Assembly (NCBI RefSeq): GCF_900155365.1
Contig: NZ_LT699739.1
Location: forward strand, 428,333-492,332
DNA: 64,000 bases
DNA from: Collinsella bouchesdurhonensis
GTDB lineage: Bacteria; Actinomycetota; Coriobacteriia; Coriobacteriales; Coriobacteriaceae
Direction: 5' to 3'
Part shown: one piece after another, positions 52,297 to 60,849 of the stretch
Layout of the letters: every line of letters starts with the position of its first letter
How positions within the stretch are numbered: position 1 is the stretch's first letter
Notes under the pieces: generated by a model
Databases searched by the model: none
What the model saw: the letters and a program-made list of their open reading frames with translations, nothing else
Told to the model about the DNA's origin: nothing
Made by a program: the position numbers and the translations under genes

Positions 52297-53491
52297 GACA
52301 GGCGATAATCTCATCAGACAGGTTAAGGGCAGAATCGGTTACGGCGTCCATGTCGTAGTAGCGGTACTCCGCCAAACGACCCACCGGGTGGAAGTTGGAA
52401 AGGTCCTGGACGCGCTCGAGATAGCGCTCGTACAGCGCACGGTTCTCGGGCTCAAGAATCGCATAGTACGGAGTCTGACCGCTACCAGGCTCGTAGGCGT
52501 GGCTGTACTCCTTCATGATAACGGTCTTGCCGGGAACAACCTGACCGGTCATGTTCTTGAACTCGGTGATACGCGTGAAGTCCTCGCTCGTGGTGTAGTT
52601 GACGGTACCCACCGGCTGGAACTGGTCCATGTCGAGGGTCTCGAACTTCATGTCGAGCGTACGGTACGGCAGGGCGCCCAGATCAAGATTGAACAGCTCG
52701 TCCAGCGGACCGGTGTAGACAATCTCGCCGCCATAGACCTTGCCGCACACGCGCACAATGGTATCGCCGATCTCGAAGATATCGCGTGCGTCCACATCGC
52801 AGTAGACATCGATAAGGTCGTGGTCGAGCATATGCTCGAACAGCGGGGTGTAGCCATCGGCGGGCATTCCCTGGTACGGAGCCTGCGGGAAGTAGCGGTC
52901 ATCGTCACCGATGAAAACGGGCACGCGTCCGGTGATGGACGGGTCAATCTGATCGGGGGTCTGGCCCCACTGTTTCATGGTGTAGTGCAAAAAGACATTC
53001 TCGAACACGTAGTCCGCAACCTCGGCGAGGTCAGGGTCGCTCTTCTTGCGCAGCTCCATGATAGGAACCTTGACGTCGCGGCCAAAGGTATCCACAAGCT
53101 TGTTAAAGAGCTGCTCGCCGCGCTCTTCGCCAAAGGCGAGCTTTAGGCTCTGATGGTTGAAGGGCACGGGCATCAGGGTGCCGTGAATGTTGGCGAGGAC
53201 CTTGTGCTGATAGTCCGTCCACTTGGTAAAGCGCGACAGGAAGTTGTGCACGCGCTCGTTGAAGGTGTGGTAGATGTGCGGACCGTACTTGTGGACAAGG
53301 ATGCCGTTTTCGTCCAGGTAATCGTAGGCGTTGCCCGCAATATGGTCGCGGCGCTCGAGCACGGCAACATGGAATCCAGCGTTTTCGGCCAAACGGCGCG
53401 CGCAAACGGCGCCGGCGTATCCGGCACCCACGACGATCATGTCATATGCGTCGGGGTTAAATTTCTCCGGTAGACCAGAAGTGATCTGCAT
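52289..53491 (-). CDS. glf: UDP-galactopyranose mutase
   Basis: About 400 residues. The FAD loop is YDMIVVGAGYAGAVCARRLAENAG. NAYDYLDENGILVHKYGPHIYHT and FNRVHNFLSRF-like FNERVHNFL are characteristic of UGM, as are GQTPDQIDPSITGRVPV and GRLAEYRYYDMD at the C-terminus. It interconverts UDP-galactopyranose and UDP-galactofuranose with reduced FAD. The ATG at 53491 follows AAGGAG by six bases; a longer frame of 16 residues has no RBS. It is the first gene of a two-gene operon with the GT2 and is divergent from pta. Confidence 0.94.
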   Translation of the reverse strand: MQITSGLPEKFNPDAYDMIVVGAGYAGAVCARRLAENAGFHVAVLERRDHIAGNAYDYLDENGILVHKYGPHIYHTFNERVHNFLSRFTKWTDYQHKVLANIHGTLMPVPFNHQSLKLAFGEERGEQLFNKLVDTFGRDVKVPIMELRKKSDPDLAEVADYVFENVFLHYTMKQWGQTPDQIDPSITGRVPVFIGDDDRYFPQAPYQGMPADGYTPLFEHMLDHDLIDVYCDVDARDIFEIGDTIVRVCGKVYGGEIVYTGPLDELFNLDLGALPYRTLDMKFETLDMDQFQPVGTVNYTTSEDFTRITEFKNMTGQVVPGKTVIMKEYSHAYEPGSGQTPYYAILEPENRALYERYLERVQDLSNFHPVGRLAEYRYYDMDAVTDSALNLSDEIIACHA

Positions 53492-53571
53492 TACAGCTCC
53501 TTGCAGGAAATTCGAATGCGCAAGCTCTATAGCGTGCACAAAATGTCGTATGGATTATAGCGCGTGGTACC

Positions 53572-53577
53572 TATAAT
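53572..53577 (+). promoter_or_regulatory. Probable -10 element of the pta promoter
   Basis: TATAAT occurs 68 bases upstream of the pta ATG, inside ACCTATAATGTT. No good -35 hexamer is seen at the usual distance. Confidence 0.4.
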
Positions 53578-53645
53578 GTTTCGTGCCACACAAGGAATGC
53601 TCAACATGAACTTGAATGTTTGTGCGCAAAGAGATGAGGAGAGAC

Positions 53646-54626
53646 ATGAGCGATTTCCTGGACCGTATGAAAGCTGCTGCCAAGGCAGACAAGAAGACCA
53701 TCGTTCTTCCCGAGGGTGAGGACCCCCGCACCATCGAGGCTGCCAAGAAGATTGTCGAGGAAGGCCTTGCCAACCTCATCATCCTGGGCGACCCCGCAGA
53801 GATCGACGTTCCCGGCGCCACCGTTATCAACCCCCGCACTGCCGAGCGCAAAGAGGATTATGCCGCCAAGTTCGCCGAGCTTCGCGCTAAGAAGGGCGTC
53901 ACCCTTCCCGAGGCTCGCGAGCAGATGAACGACGCCACCTACTTTGGCACCATGATGGTCAAGATGGGCGACGCCGACGGCCTGGTCTCCGGCGCTTGCC
54001 ACTCCACGGCCAACACCCTGCGCCCCGCACTGCAGATCCTAAAGACCGCCCCCGGCACCAAGCTGGTCTCGGCCTTCTTCATCATGTGCACCAAGACCCC
54101 CGAGTACGGCGAGAACGGCACCCTGCTGTTTGCCGACTGCGGCCTGAATATCAACCCCACCGCCGATGAGCTCTCCGAGATCGCCATCGCCTCCGCCGAC
54201 TCCTGGCGCGCCTTTATGCCCGGTGCCGACCCCAAGGTCGCTATGCTCTCCTTCTCCACCATGGGCTCCGCCAAGGGCGACGTTCCCGCCAAGGTCCAGG
54301 AGGCCGTGCAGCTTGCCAACGAGAAGGCTCCCGAGCTTGCTCTCGACGGCGACCTGCAGCTCGACGCCGCGCTCGTGAAGTCCGTGGCCGAGCTCAAGGC
54401 TCCCCACTCCTCCGTTGCCGGTAACGCCAACATCCTGGTCTTCCCCGACCTTGAGAGTGGCAACATCGGCTACAAGCTCGTTCAGCGCTTCGCTGGTGCC
54501 GAGGCTTACGGCCCCGTGCTCCAGGGTATCGCCAAGCCGGTGAACGACCTGTCCCGCGGCTGCTCTGCAGACGACATCGTGGGCGTCGTTGCCATCACCG
54601 CCGTCCAGGCTCAGATGGCCGAGTAA
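53646..54626 (+). CDS. pta: Phosphate acetyltransferase
   Basis: About 326 residues, the short Pta form. It begins SDFLDRMKAAAKADKKTIVLPEGEDPRTIEAA, and YFGTMMVKMGDADGLVSGACHSTA is the family signature. ALVKSVAELKAPHSSVAGNANILVFPDLESGNI and AYGPVLQGIAKPVNDLSRG lie toward the end. It interconverts acetyl-CoA and acetyl phosphate, the first step of the acetate branch. The acetate kinase is 4 kb away on the other strand, with the hydrogenase genes between. The ATG at 53646 follows GAGGAGAGAC. The gene is strongly biased to C-ending codons, as expected for high expression. Confidence 0.95.
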   Translation: MSDFLDRMKAAAKADKKTIVLPEGEDPRTIEAAKKIVEEGLANLIILGDPAEIDVPGATVINPRTAERKEDYAAKFAELRAKKGVTLPEAREQMNDATYFGTMMVKMGDADGLVSGACHSTANTLRPALQILKTAPGTKLVSAFFIMCTKTPEYGENGTLLFADCGLNINPTADELSEIAIASADSWRAFMPGADPKVAMLSFSTMGSAKGDVPAKVQEAVQLANEKAPELALDGDLQLDAALVKSVAELKAPHSSVAGNANILVFPDLESGNIGYKLVQRFAGAEAYGPVLQGIAKPVNDLSRGCSADDIVGVVAITAVQAQMAE

Positions 54627-54678
54627 CCTTGCTGCTCAAAAGCCCTTTTCTAACGCGCCTGTCTACGCGGTAAGAATT

Positions 54679-54728
54679 CGCCCTCCCCCGTAACGACCAG
54701 TCGGTCAAAGCGAGGGAGGGCGTTTTTT
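54679..54728 (+). terminator. Terminator after pta
   Basis: Nine-base stem CGCCCTCCC/GGGAGGGCG with a 26-base loop that contains its own GACC/GGTC stem, followed by T6. It is followed by the convergent hydrogenase gene. Confidence 0.8.
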
Positions 54729-54737
54729 ATCTACAGG

Positions 54738-56477
54738 CTACGGCATATCCCAAGCCGTATGATCTGTGTGCAGCAGCTTTTCGGAAAGCTCGGAAAGCGG
54801 CTCGCACAGAAAGTCTCGATAGCAGGCTGCCACGTCGGGATTCTCGTGGCTAAAGCGGATCTGCGCATCATGGTCAAGCGCTCGCAGCACCGCCGCCCTC
54901 TCGTCGGCAAGCTCAACGCCATCCTGAATGGGCTGGCCGCCACCGCCAACGCAGCCGCCCGGGCACGCCATGACCTCAACGAAGTCATAGTGCACAGCGC
55001 CGCGCTCCAGCGCATCGAGCAGCTTGCCGGCATTTGCCAGGCCATGGGCTACCGCCACGCGCAGCTCGCGGCCGTTGAGGTCGAAGACGGCCTCGCGCCA
55101 GCCATCACAGCCACGAACCCCCTTAAAGGCATCGGGCGCGGGATTCTCCCCCACTACAAGGAAATATGCCGAGCGCAGCGCCGCCTCCATAACGCCGCCG
55201 GTCGTGCCAAAGATCACACCGGCACCCGTGCCAAAACCAAGCGGTCGATCGAGCTCGCGATCTTCGTAGCTGGCGGGGTCCATATGCGACGCCCGAATCA
55301 TGCGCACGACCTCGCGAACCGTCAGGACAACGTCAACATCGGGGTCGCCGCCCTCCCCCACCATGGTGGGAAGCGCGGCCTCGGTTTTCTTCGCAACGCA
55401 GGGCATGACCGAGACGCAAAAGACATCCTTCGCCTCGACACCAAGCGCATCGGCATAATGCGTCTTTGCCATGGCGCCAAACATCTGCTGCGGGGACTTC
55501 GAAGTCGAGACCTGCGGCACGAACTGCGGATAGCGCGCCTTGACGTAGCGCACCCAGCCCGGACAGCACGACGTCATGAGCGGCAACGCGGGCGCATCCT
55601 CGCCGCCGGCGTCATGCCTGGCAATGCGGTGCAGCAGCTCGGAACCCTCTTCCATAATGGTGAGGTCAGCCGAGAAATCGGTATCGAAGACATAGCTCGC
55701 ACCCATGGCATGCAGGAGGGAGCAGAGGCGCTCGACCGTTGCCTCCTCACGGGAAAGACCCAGCTCCTCTCCCCAGGAGGTGCGCACGGCAGGAGCGATC
55801 TGGAACATGACGACTTTGTTCGGGTCTGCCATGGCGTCAAAGACGCGCTCGGTGTCGTCGCGCTCACGAAGAGCGCCCACGGGACAATGGGTGATGCACT
55901 GACCGCACGCGGCGCAGTCGACCTCGGTGATGGGCTTGCGGCCGCACACGTCCACAGAGGCATGCGAGGCGCGATTGGTAAGGTCCCAGACCCCAAGCCC
56001 CTGAACCTTCTCGCACACCTGGATGCAACGAAGGCAGCGGATGCACTTCTCGTTATCGCGAATAAGCGGGAACGTGCGATCCCAGGAGTTATGCTCAACA
56101 TGCTTCTTGTACGGAAGTCGATAGATGCCCAGGTCGTTGGCTACGGTCTGAAGAGTGCAGTTGCCAGAACGCACGCAGCTCGTACACGAGGAATCGTGCT
56201 GGGAGAGCAAAAGCTCGACATTGGTCATGCGCGCGGCACGGACCTTGGGCGTGTTCGTATGGACGACCATGCCATCGAGAACAATGTTGTTGCAGGCGGC
56301 AACAAGGTGTTCGGCGCCCTCGACCTCAACAACGCAAACGCGGCAACCGCCCACCTCGTTTAGATCCTTGAGATAGCACAGTGTTGGGATCTTGATGCCT
56401 ACAGAAGCCGCCGCTTCCAGAATCGTCGTGTTGGCGGGCACTTCGCAGACGTTACCGTCAATCGTAATCGTTACCAT
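54738..56477 (-). CDS. [FeFe] hydrogenase catalytic subunit
   Basis: A 579-residue protein. An N-terminal [2Fe-2S] domain comes first (TLCYLKDLNEVGGCRVC). A His-Cys cluster region (HDSSCTSCVRSGNC) and two [4Fe-4S] sites follow (CIRCLRCIQVC, CAACGQCITHCPVG). The H-cluster domain has all three motifs: TSCCPGW, MPCVAKKTE and EVMACPGGCVGGGGQP. It makes or uses H2 with ferredoxin or another carrier. The following subunit overlaps it by seven bases and carries NAD/FAD domains. This makes it an HydA/HymC-like subunit of a complex rather than a lone M1 enzyme. No maturation genes (hydE, F, G) occur in the window. Confidence 0.95.
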   Translation of the reverse strand: MVTITIDGNVCEVPANTTILEAAASVGIKIPTLCYLKDLNEVGGCRVCVVEVEGAEHLVAACNNIVLDGMVVHTNTPKVRAARMTNVELLLSQHDSSCTSCVRSGNCTLQTVANDLGIYRLPYKKHVEHNSWDRTFPLIRDNEKCIRCLRCIQVCEKVQGLGVWDLTNRASHASVDVCGRKPITEVDCAACGQCITHCPVGALRERDDTERVFDAMADPNKVVMFQIAPAVRTSWGEELGLSREEATVERLCSLLHAMGASYVFDTDFSADLTIMEEGSELLHRIARHDAGGEDAPALPLMTSCCPGWVRYVKARYPQFVPQVSTSKSPQQMFGAMAKTHYADALGVEAKDVFCVSVMPCVAKKTEAALPTMVGEGGDPDVDVVLTVREVVRMIRASHMDPASYEDRELDRPLGFGTGAGVIFGTTGGVMEAALRSAYFLVVGENPAPDAFKGVRGCDGWREAVFDLNGRELRVAVAHGLANAGKLLDALERGAVHYDFVEVMACPGGCVGGGGQPIQDGVELADERAAVLRALDHDAQIRFSHENPDVAACYRDFLCEPLSELSEKLLHTDHTAWDMP

Positions 56478-58300
56478 TGGTCAATCCTCCCTCCGCGAAA
56501 CGAGCCAAAGCCAAAGTGGTCGCAGCGCAGGCAGCGTGAAGCCTCCTGGCGCGCCTCTTCGGACGAGAGACCCTGCTCAACAAGCTCCCAATCATCGATG
56601 CGCTCGCCAGCCTCGCGCTCCTTGAGCTCGCACCGGCCACACTTGTGAAGGCCCTTGAGCTTGAGTGAAGGAAGCTCGGTATCGATGCCGATCTTGTGAT
56701 CGAAGCCAAGATAATGGTCGATATTCGCAGCTGCGACCTTACCCGCATTGATGGCGCGAATAACCGTTGCGGGACCGGTCTGGCAGTCGCCACCGCAAAA
56801 CATGCCGTCAAACCCAGGAACGCTTCCATCGGGCTCGGTGAGGATGCGTCCCCATTTGCAGGCAACACCCATAGCCTCAAACGGCGCAGAGACGATATCC
56901 TGGCCGATGGCCACGTAGATGCGCTCGCACGCAATCACGCGTTCGGCTTCTTCGGAAGCTCGCGGTGCCGGGCGACCACGACGAGGCTCGCCGATGATCT
57001 GAGGCTGAACGCGAAGGCCGCAGGCATGTCCGGATGCATCGACCTCAACCGCAACAGGGGCCGTGAGCTCGAGAATTTCGCAGCCTTCGGCCTGGGCACC
57101 GGCGATTTCGGCATCCTGCGCCGTCATATCGCAGATACGGCGACGGTAGACGATGGAAACCTTTTGTGCGCCAAGACGAACAGCGGAGCGAGCAACGTCC
57201 ATGGCGACGTTTCCGCCTCCCACGACCACGATGCGCTGGTCCGAAAGGTCGGGCATGACCTCGTCGCCAATGGCGCGAAGCATCTTCACCGCAGACTCGA
57301 CGCCGGGCGCATCTTCGTTGGGAAGGCCAAGCTTCTTGTCTGCATGCGCACCGATTGCCAAATAGACGGAATCGAAATCGGCACCAAGACGTTCAAGCTC
57401 CGCGGCATCGATGGAATGCTCGAGTTCGACATCGATACCACAGGCGAGAATCCAGTCAATCTCGGACTGAAGGCGCTCGCGAGGCAAGCGATAGCTGGGA
57501 ATGCCGTAGCGCAGCATGCCGCCAAGATGTTTACGCTGCTCAAAGATCGTGACCTTATGGCCCATAACAACGAGGTAGTAAGCGCACGAAAGGCCGGCGG
57601 GGCCGCCTCCGACAATGGCAATCTTCTTGCCTGTGGCAGACGCGATCGCAGGGCGGTAATCGCACTCCATATGCTCGGTAGCAAAGCGTTTGAGCGCAAG
57701 GATGTTCATGGGATCGTCTACCATGCCACGACGGCAGTGCATCTCGCATGGATGCTCGCACACAAGGCCGCAGACGCACGGCAAGGGGTTGTCCTTACGA
57801 ATGAGCTTGACGGCATCGGTGTTGCGCCCAGCCTCCACCAAAGAGATGTAGCCGGGAATATCAACATGAGCAGGGCAGCCGGAAACGCAGGGAACCTGTT
57901 CTGCTCTGTCGAACCCGCAGCTATGATGCTGAATGTGATGTTCAAAGTCGTCACGGAAACCGCGGATGGCGGTAAGGGCCATCTCGCCCGCCTCGTAACC
58001 GATGGCGCAATCGCTCGAATAATAGATGGTCTCGGCCGTGCGCTCGATAAGCGCGAGCGTGTCGTCGTTGGCATCTCCCTCAAGCACATCCTGCAAAAGG
58101 TCATCGAGTGCACGCAGTCCGACTCGGCACGGCGTGCACTTGCCACAGCTCTGCGTCGAACACATGCGTACGAGCGCTGCGGTGAACTCGACAGGACATG
58201 GCGCGAGCGAACTCACTGCCAGCCTGCGGCCAAGCGCGTCGTGCAGATCGTCCATGACCGCCTGCGCATGGCTGCGCTCCATTACGTGAAGTCTTGCCAT
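56471..58300 (-). CDS. FAD/NAD oxidoreductase subunit with NuoF-like cluster domain (GltD/NfnB type)
   Basis: About 609 residues. The N-terminal 130 residues resemble the C-terminal cluster domain of NuoF (CSTQSCGKCTPCRVGLRALDDLL). A GltD-like part follows: a cysteine-rich helical domain (CVSGCPAHVDIPGYISL, CGLVCEHPCEMHCRRG), then FAD (IAIVGGGPAGLSCAYYL) and NAD(P) (IVVVGGGNVAMDVARSAVRLGA) Rossmann folds. CGRCELKE closes with another metal site. It should pass electrons between NAD(P)H and the hydrogenase subunit with which it overlaps. This matches the hydrogenase type described as glutamate-synthase-linked. The ATG at 58300 follows GGGGAG. Confidence 0.88.
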   Translation of the reverse strand: MARLHVMERSHAQAVMDDLHDALGRRLAVSSLAPCPVEFTAALVRMCSTQSCGKCTPCRVGLRALDDLLQDVLEGDANDDTLALIERTAETIYYSSDCAIGYEAGEMALTAIRGFRDDFEHHIQHHSCGFDRAEQVPCVSGCPAHVDIPGYISLVEAGRNTDAVKLIRKDNPLPCVCGLVCEHPCEMHCRRGMVDDPMNILALKRFATEHMECDYRPAIASATGKKIAIVGGGPAGLSCAYYLVVMGHKVTIFEQRKHLGGMLRYGIPSYRLPRERLQSEIDWILACGIDVELEHSIDAAELERLGADFDSVYLAIGAHADKKLGLPNEDAPGVESAVKMLRAIGDEVMPDLSDQRIVVVGGGNVAMDVARSAVRLGAQKVSIVYRRRICDMTAQDAEIAGAQAEGCEILELTAPVAVEVDASGHACGLRVQPQIIGEPRRGRPAPRASEEAERVIACERIYVAIGQDIVSAPFEAMGVACKWGRILTEPDGSVPGFDGMFCGGDCQTGPATVIRAINAGKVAAANIDHYLGFDHKIGIDTELPSLKLKGLHKCGRCELKEREAGERIDDWELVEQGLSSEEARQEASRCLRCDHFGFGSFRGGRIDQW

Positions 58301-58502
58301 ACAGTCTCCCCTCTCCATAGCAACACACAGCAAGTAAGCCTAAACTTACTTGTCTACCTTGCATTTCTCCTCTTGTTGCAATGAGCTATCGCAAAGCAAC
58401 AAATTGGTGCAAGTGTATCGGCTGCCATTTCTTCCAAGACGGATGCCCTCCCCCAGCGGCCTTAAATAGCCCGCAGGCGAAGCTATTTTGACTCGGCATA
58501 CA

Positions 58503-58518
58503 AAAGATGAACATCTTT
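58503..58518 (-). promoter_or_regulatory. Palindrome upstream of the hydrogenase operon
   Basis: AAAGATG-AA-CATCTTT has perfect seven-base arms and lies about 200 bases before the operon start. It does not match the Rex consensus (TTGTGA-N6-TCACAA). A regulator site is possible. Confidence 0.35.
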
Positions 58519-58628
58519 GTTCGGACCGTTCACCAAAAGGGACGGCCACGGCTAAAAGCAAAAAGAGCATGGGGGAATCGCCTGGAATCCGAGTGGTGCC
58601 GTGGAGTAGCGCGGGCCAGTTGCGCGAT

Positions 58629-58661
58629 AAAAAACGCCCGGCCGCACAGGGCGACCGGGCG
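58629..58661 (-). terminator. Terminator after ackA
   Basis: Stem CGCCCGG/CCGGGCG with a 13-base GC-rich loop is followed on the minus strand by T6. It lies about 30 bases after the ackA stop. Confidence 0.85.
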
Positions 58662-58689
58662 CATGCATCAATCGAGCAATCAGCTGAGA

Positions 58690-59856
58690 TTAGCCAAGCA
58701 GGGCCTCGACATCAAGAGCGATCATAAGCTCCTCGTTGGTGGGAACCACGAGAACGCGAATCTTGGAATCCGGCGTGGAGATGACGCGCGGATCGTCGGA
58801 ACGGATGGCGTTGAGCTCGGGATCGATCTTGACGCCCATCCAGGCCAGACGGTCGGCAACGCCCTGACGCATCTCGGCAGAGTTCTCGCCAATGCCCGCA
58901 GTGAAGGCCATGGTGTCCACACCCTCCATGGAAGCAGCCATCTCGGCGAAGAGCTGGCTCGTGCGATAGTAGAACATCTCGAGGGCCATGGCGCACTTCT
59001 CGTCGCCCTCGGCAGCAGCGGCCGTGATGTCACGGGAATCGGAAGACTTGGCAGAAACAGCGAGCAGACCGGACTGCTTGTTCATCATAGTGTCGATCTC
59101 GTCGATGCTCATGTTGGCAACGCGGTTGAGATAGAACACGGTAGCAGGGTCGACAGTGCCGCAGCGGGTACCCATGACCAGGCCGTCGAGCGGGGTCAGG
59201 CCCATGGTGGTATCCATGCACTGACCGTCCTCGATGGCGCACAGAGAAGCGCCAGAGCCCAGGTGGCAGCTCACGAGCTTGTGGGTCTCGTGGTTGGTGA
59301 ACTTATCAACGGTGCGCCAGATGTAGCGGTGCGAGGTGCCATGAGCGCCGTACTTGCGCACATGGTAGGTGTCGACCACGTCACGCGGAATGGCATAGCG
59401 CCAGGCGTGCTCGGGCATGTTGTAGTGGAATGCGGTATCCGGAACAATAACGTTGCCCAGCTCGGGGAACATCTCGCGGCAAATCTCGATAACATCGGCC
59501 TCGGCATAGTTGTGCAGCGGGGCAAGCGGTGCAACCTCACGGACCCAGCCGAGGGTCTCGTCGGTAACGACCTTGGACTCGGGGAAGTACCAGCCGCCTT
59601 GAACGACGCGGTGGCCGATGCCCTCGATGGGCTGGTCGACGGTCTTGAGGATATCGAAGACATGCTTGATGGCCGTCTTGTGATCGGGCAGGGCAACCTC
59701 CAGGGTATCCTTCTTGCCATTCTCGGAGTGGCCGATGAAGGAACCGTCGATGCCGATGCGCTCGCAGTTACCCTTGGCAAAAACCTCACCGGTCGTCGTG
59801 TTGAGCAACTGATACTTGAGGCTCGAGCTGCCTGCGTTCACAACAAGAACGTTCAT
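58690..59856 (-). CDS. ackA: Acetate kinase
   Basis: A 388-residue ASKHA kinase. The start MNVLVVNAGSSSLKYQLLN is the phosphate-1 motif, and GAHGTSHRYIW and MAFTAGIGENSAEMR are typical of AckA. HRVVQGG near residue 85 is the acetate site. It makes ATP from acetyl phosphate produced by Pta. It is the last gene of a minus-strand group and is preceded by a hairpin at 59887-59910. AGGAGATTC precedes the ATG. A standalone transcription unit is likely. Confidence 0.95.
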   Translation of the reverse strand: MNVLVVNAGSSSLKYQLLNTTTGEVFAKGNCERIGIDGSFIGHSENGKKDTLEVALPDHKTAIKHVFDILKTVDQPIEGIGHRVVQGGWYFPESKVVTDETLGWVREVAPLAPLHNYAEADVIEICREMFPELGNVIVPDTAFHYNMPEHAWRYAIPRDVVDTYHVRKYGAHGTSHRYIWRTVDKFTNHETHKLVSCHLGSGASLCAIEDGQCMDTTMGLTPLDGLVMGTRCGTVDPATVFYLNRVANMSIDEIDTMMNKQSGLLAVSAKSSDSRDITAAAAEGDEKCAMALEMFYYRTSQLFAEMAASMEGVDTMAFTAGIGENSAEMRQGVADRLAWMGVKIDPELNAIRSDDPRVISTPDSKIRVLVVPTNEELMIALDVEALLG

Positions 59857-59886
59857 GAATCTCCTATCTTCAAGATACTTTCAAGC

Positions 59887-59910
59887 GTGTCGAGGACGCA
59901 CCCTCGACAC
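59887..59910 (-). promoter_or_regulatory. Hairpin upstream of ackA
   Basis: Nine-base perfect stem GTGTCGAGG/CCTCGACAC with a six-base loop lies 31 bases before the ackA start codon. It has no U tract on the ackA strand, so it is not a classical terminator. It may lie in the leader or end the HIT transcript. Confidence 0.4.
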
Positions 59911-60024
59911 AACGGTGCCCATAATACGCCAGAAACGGCGTCTGCATGGGCAAAATACGCAACTGCTACAGGGTATTTACAACCAAATACGACGTTAACG
60001 CTGGGGAAACGTTGTCATGCATAC

Positions 60025-60360
60025 CTAGATGAGGTTCTCACCAAGGTCGCATCCGCCCAGCACGTGCATATGGAAGTGCATCACGGTCTGACCGGCGTCG
60101 GCGCCGGTATTGGTAATCACGCGGAATCCGCCGGTAAGGCCCTTTGCGCGCACAACCTCGTCCACAGCGTGCGCCATGGCGGCGAGCGTCTCGCCCGGCA
60201 CGCCATCGCAGATGTTGGCGTAGTGCTCCTTGGGGATAACAAGCGTGTGCACGGGCGCCTGAGGGTTCAGATCGTCAAAAGCGATAACCTGATCGTCCTC
60301 ATAGACCACGGTAGAGGGAATCTCGTGAGCAGCAATCTTGCAGAAGATGCAGTCTTCCAT
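60025..60360 (-). CDS. HIT family protein
   Basis: A 111-residue histidine-triad protein. It begins MEDCIFCKIAAHEIPSTVVYEDD, with CxxC that can bind zinc, and ends with TVMHFHMHVLGGCDL, the HxHxH nucleotide-hydrolase motif. Members hydrolyse nucleoside phosphoramidates and dinucleoside polyphosphates. The ATG at 60360 follows AAAGGA. It lies downstream of the xse genes and upstream of ackA. The neighbouring context suggests no specific pathway. Confidence 0.92.
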   Translation of the reverse strand: MEDCIFCKIAAHEIPSTVVYEDDQVIAFDDLNPQAPVHTLVIPKEHYANICDGVPGETLAAMAHAVDEVVRAKGLTGGFRVITNTGADAGQTVMHFHMHVLGGCDLGENLI

Positions 60361-60533
60361 GTTGGGTCCTTTCATGTTGAGTTGCAAGGCCAAAGCTTCA
60401 GCCGCACGGTGCACGGCAGCCGGACGCAAAGCCACGACAGCGCAGGCCTCCTCGATTATACGGCGAGCACGGGTGAGCCGGCCGCATCTATCTCACCGCA
60501 AGCGGCCGAGGCCGGCGCATCCCCGGCGCACCC

Positions 60534-60803
60534 TTATAAAAAGCTCGGCTTGTCCTCCGTGCTCGCTGCGTCTGCGGGCTGCAGCACATCGTTTCCATCG
60601 ATATCGGCCATGAGCACCGAGACCTTCTGCTCGGCATCTGCCAGGCGACCGCGCAGGCTGCGAAGCAGCTCCACACCACGTGTATAGCTCTTAAGGGAAG
60701 CCTCAAGTTCCATATCGCCCGATTCGAGGTTGCGAATGATGTGCTCGAGCTCGGTCGATGCCTCGCGGTAGCTCAGCTCGTCTACGTTGGTCTGGTTCTC
60801 CAT
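60534..60803 (-). CDS. xseB: Exonuclease VII small subunit
   Basis: An 89-residue protein with the XseB core LSYREASTELEHIIRNLESGDMELEASL followed by YTRGVELLRSLRGRLADAEQKV. It forms a coiled hairpin that binds the large subunit in several copies. The ATG at 60803 has AAAGGGA upstream. It is separated from xseA by 46 bases on the same strand, so the two form an operon. The C-terminal 20 residues are acidic and vary in the family. Confidence 0.9.
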   Translation of the reverse strand: MENQTNVDELSYREASTELEHIIRNLESGDMELEASLKSYTRGVELLRSLRGRLADAEQKVSVLMADIDGNDVLQPADAASTEDKPSFL

Positions 60804-60849
60804 TGTCACAATCCCTTTCTTCCAAGGTATCTATATCCAAAAGTTCCCG

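Larger units (their letters stand above)
58301..58689. other. Intergenic region upstream of the hydrogenase operon
   Basis: About 390 bases without a supportable gene. It holds the ackA terminator at its right side and the palindrome at 58503-58518. The part near 58320-58400 is AT-rich (TTACTTGCTGTGT on the minus strand) and probably carries the hydrogenase promoter. Confidence 0.5.
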
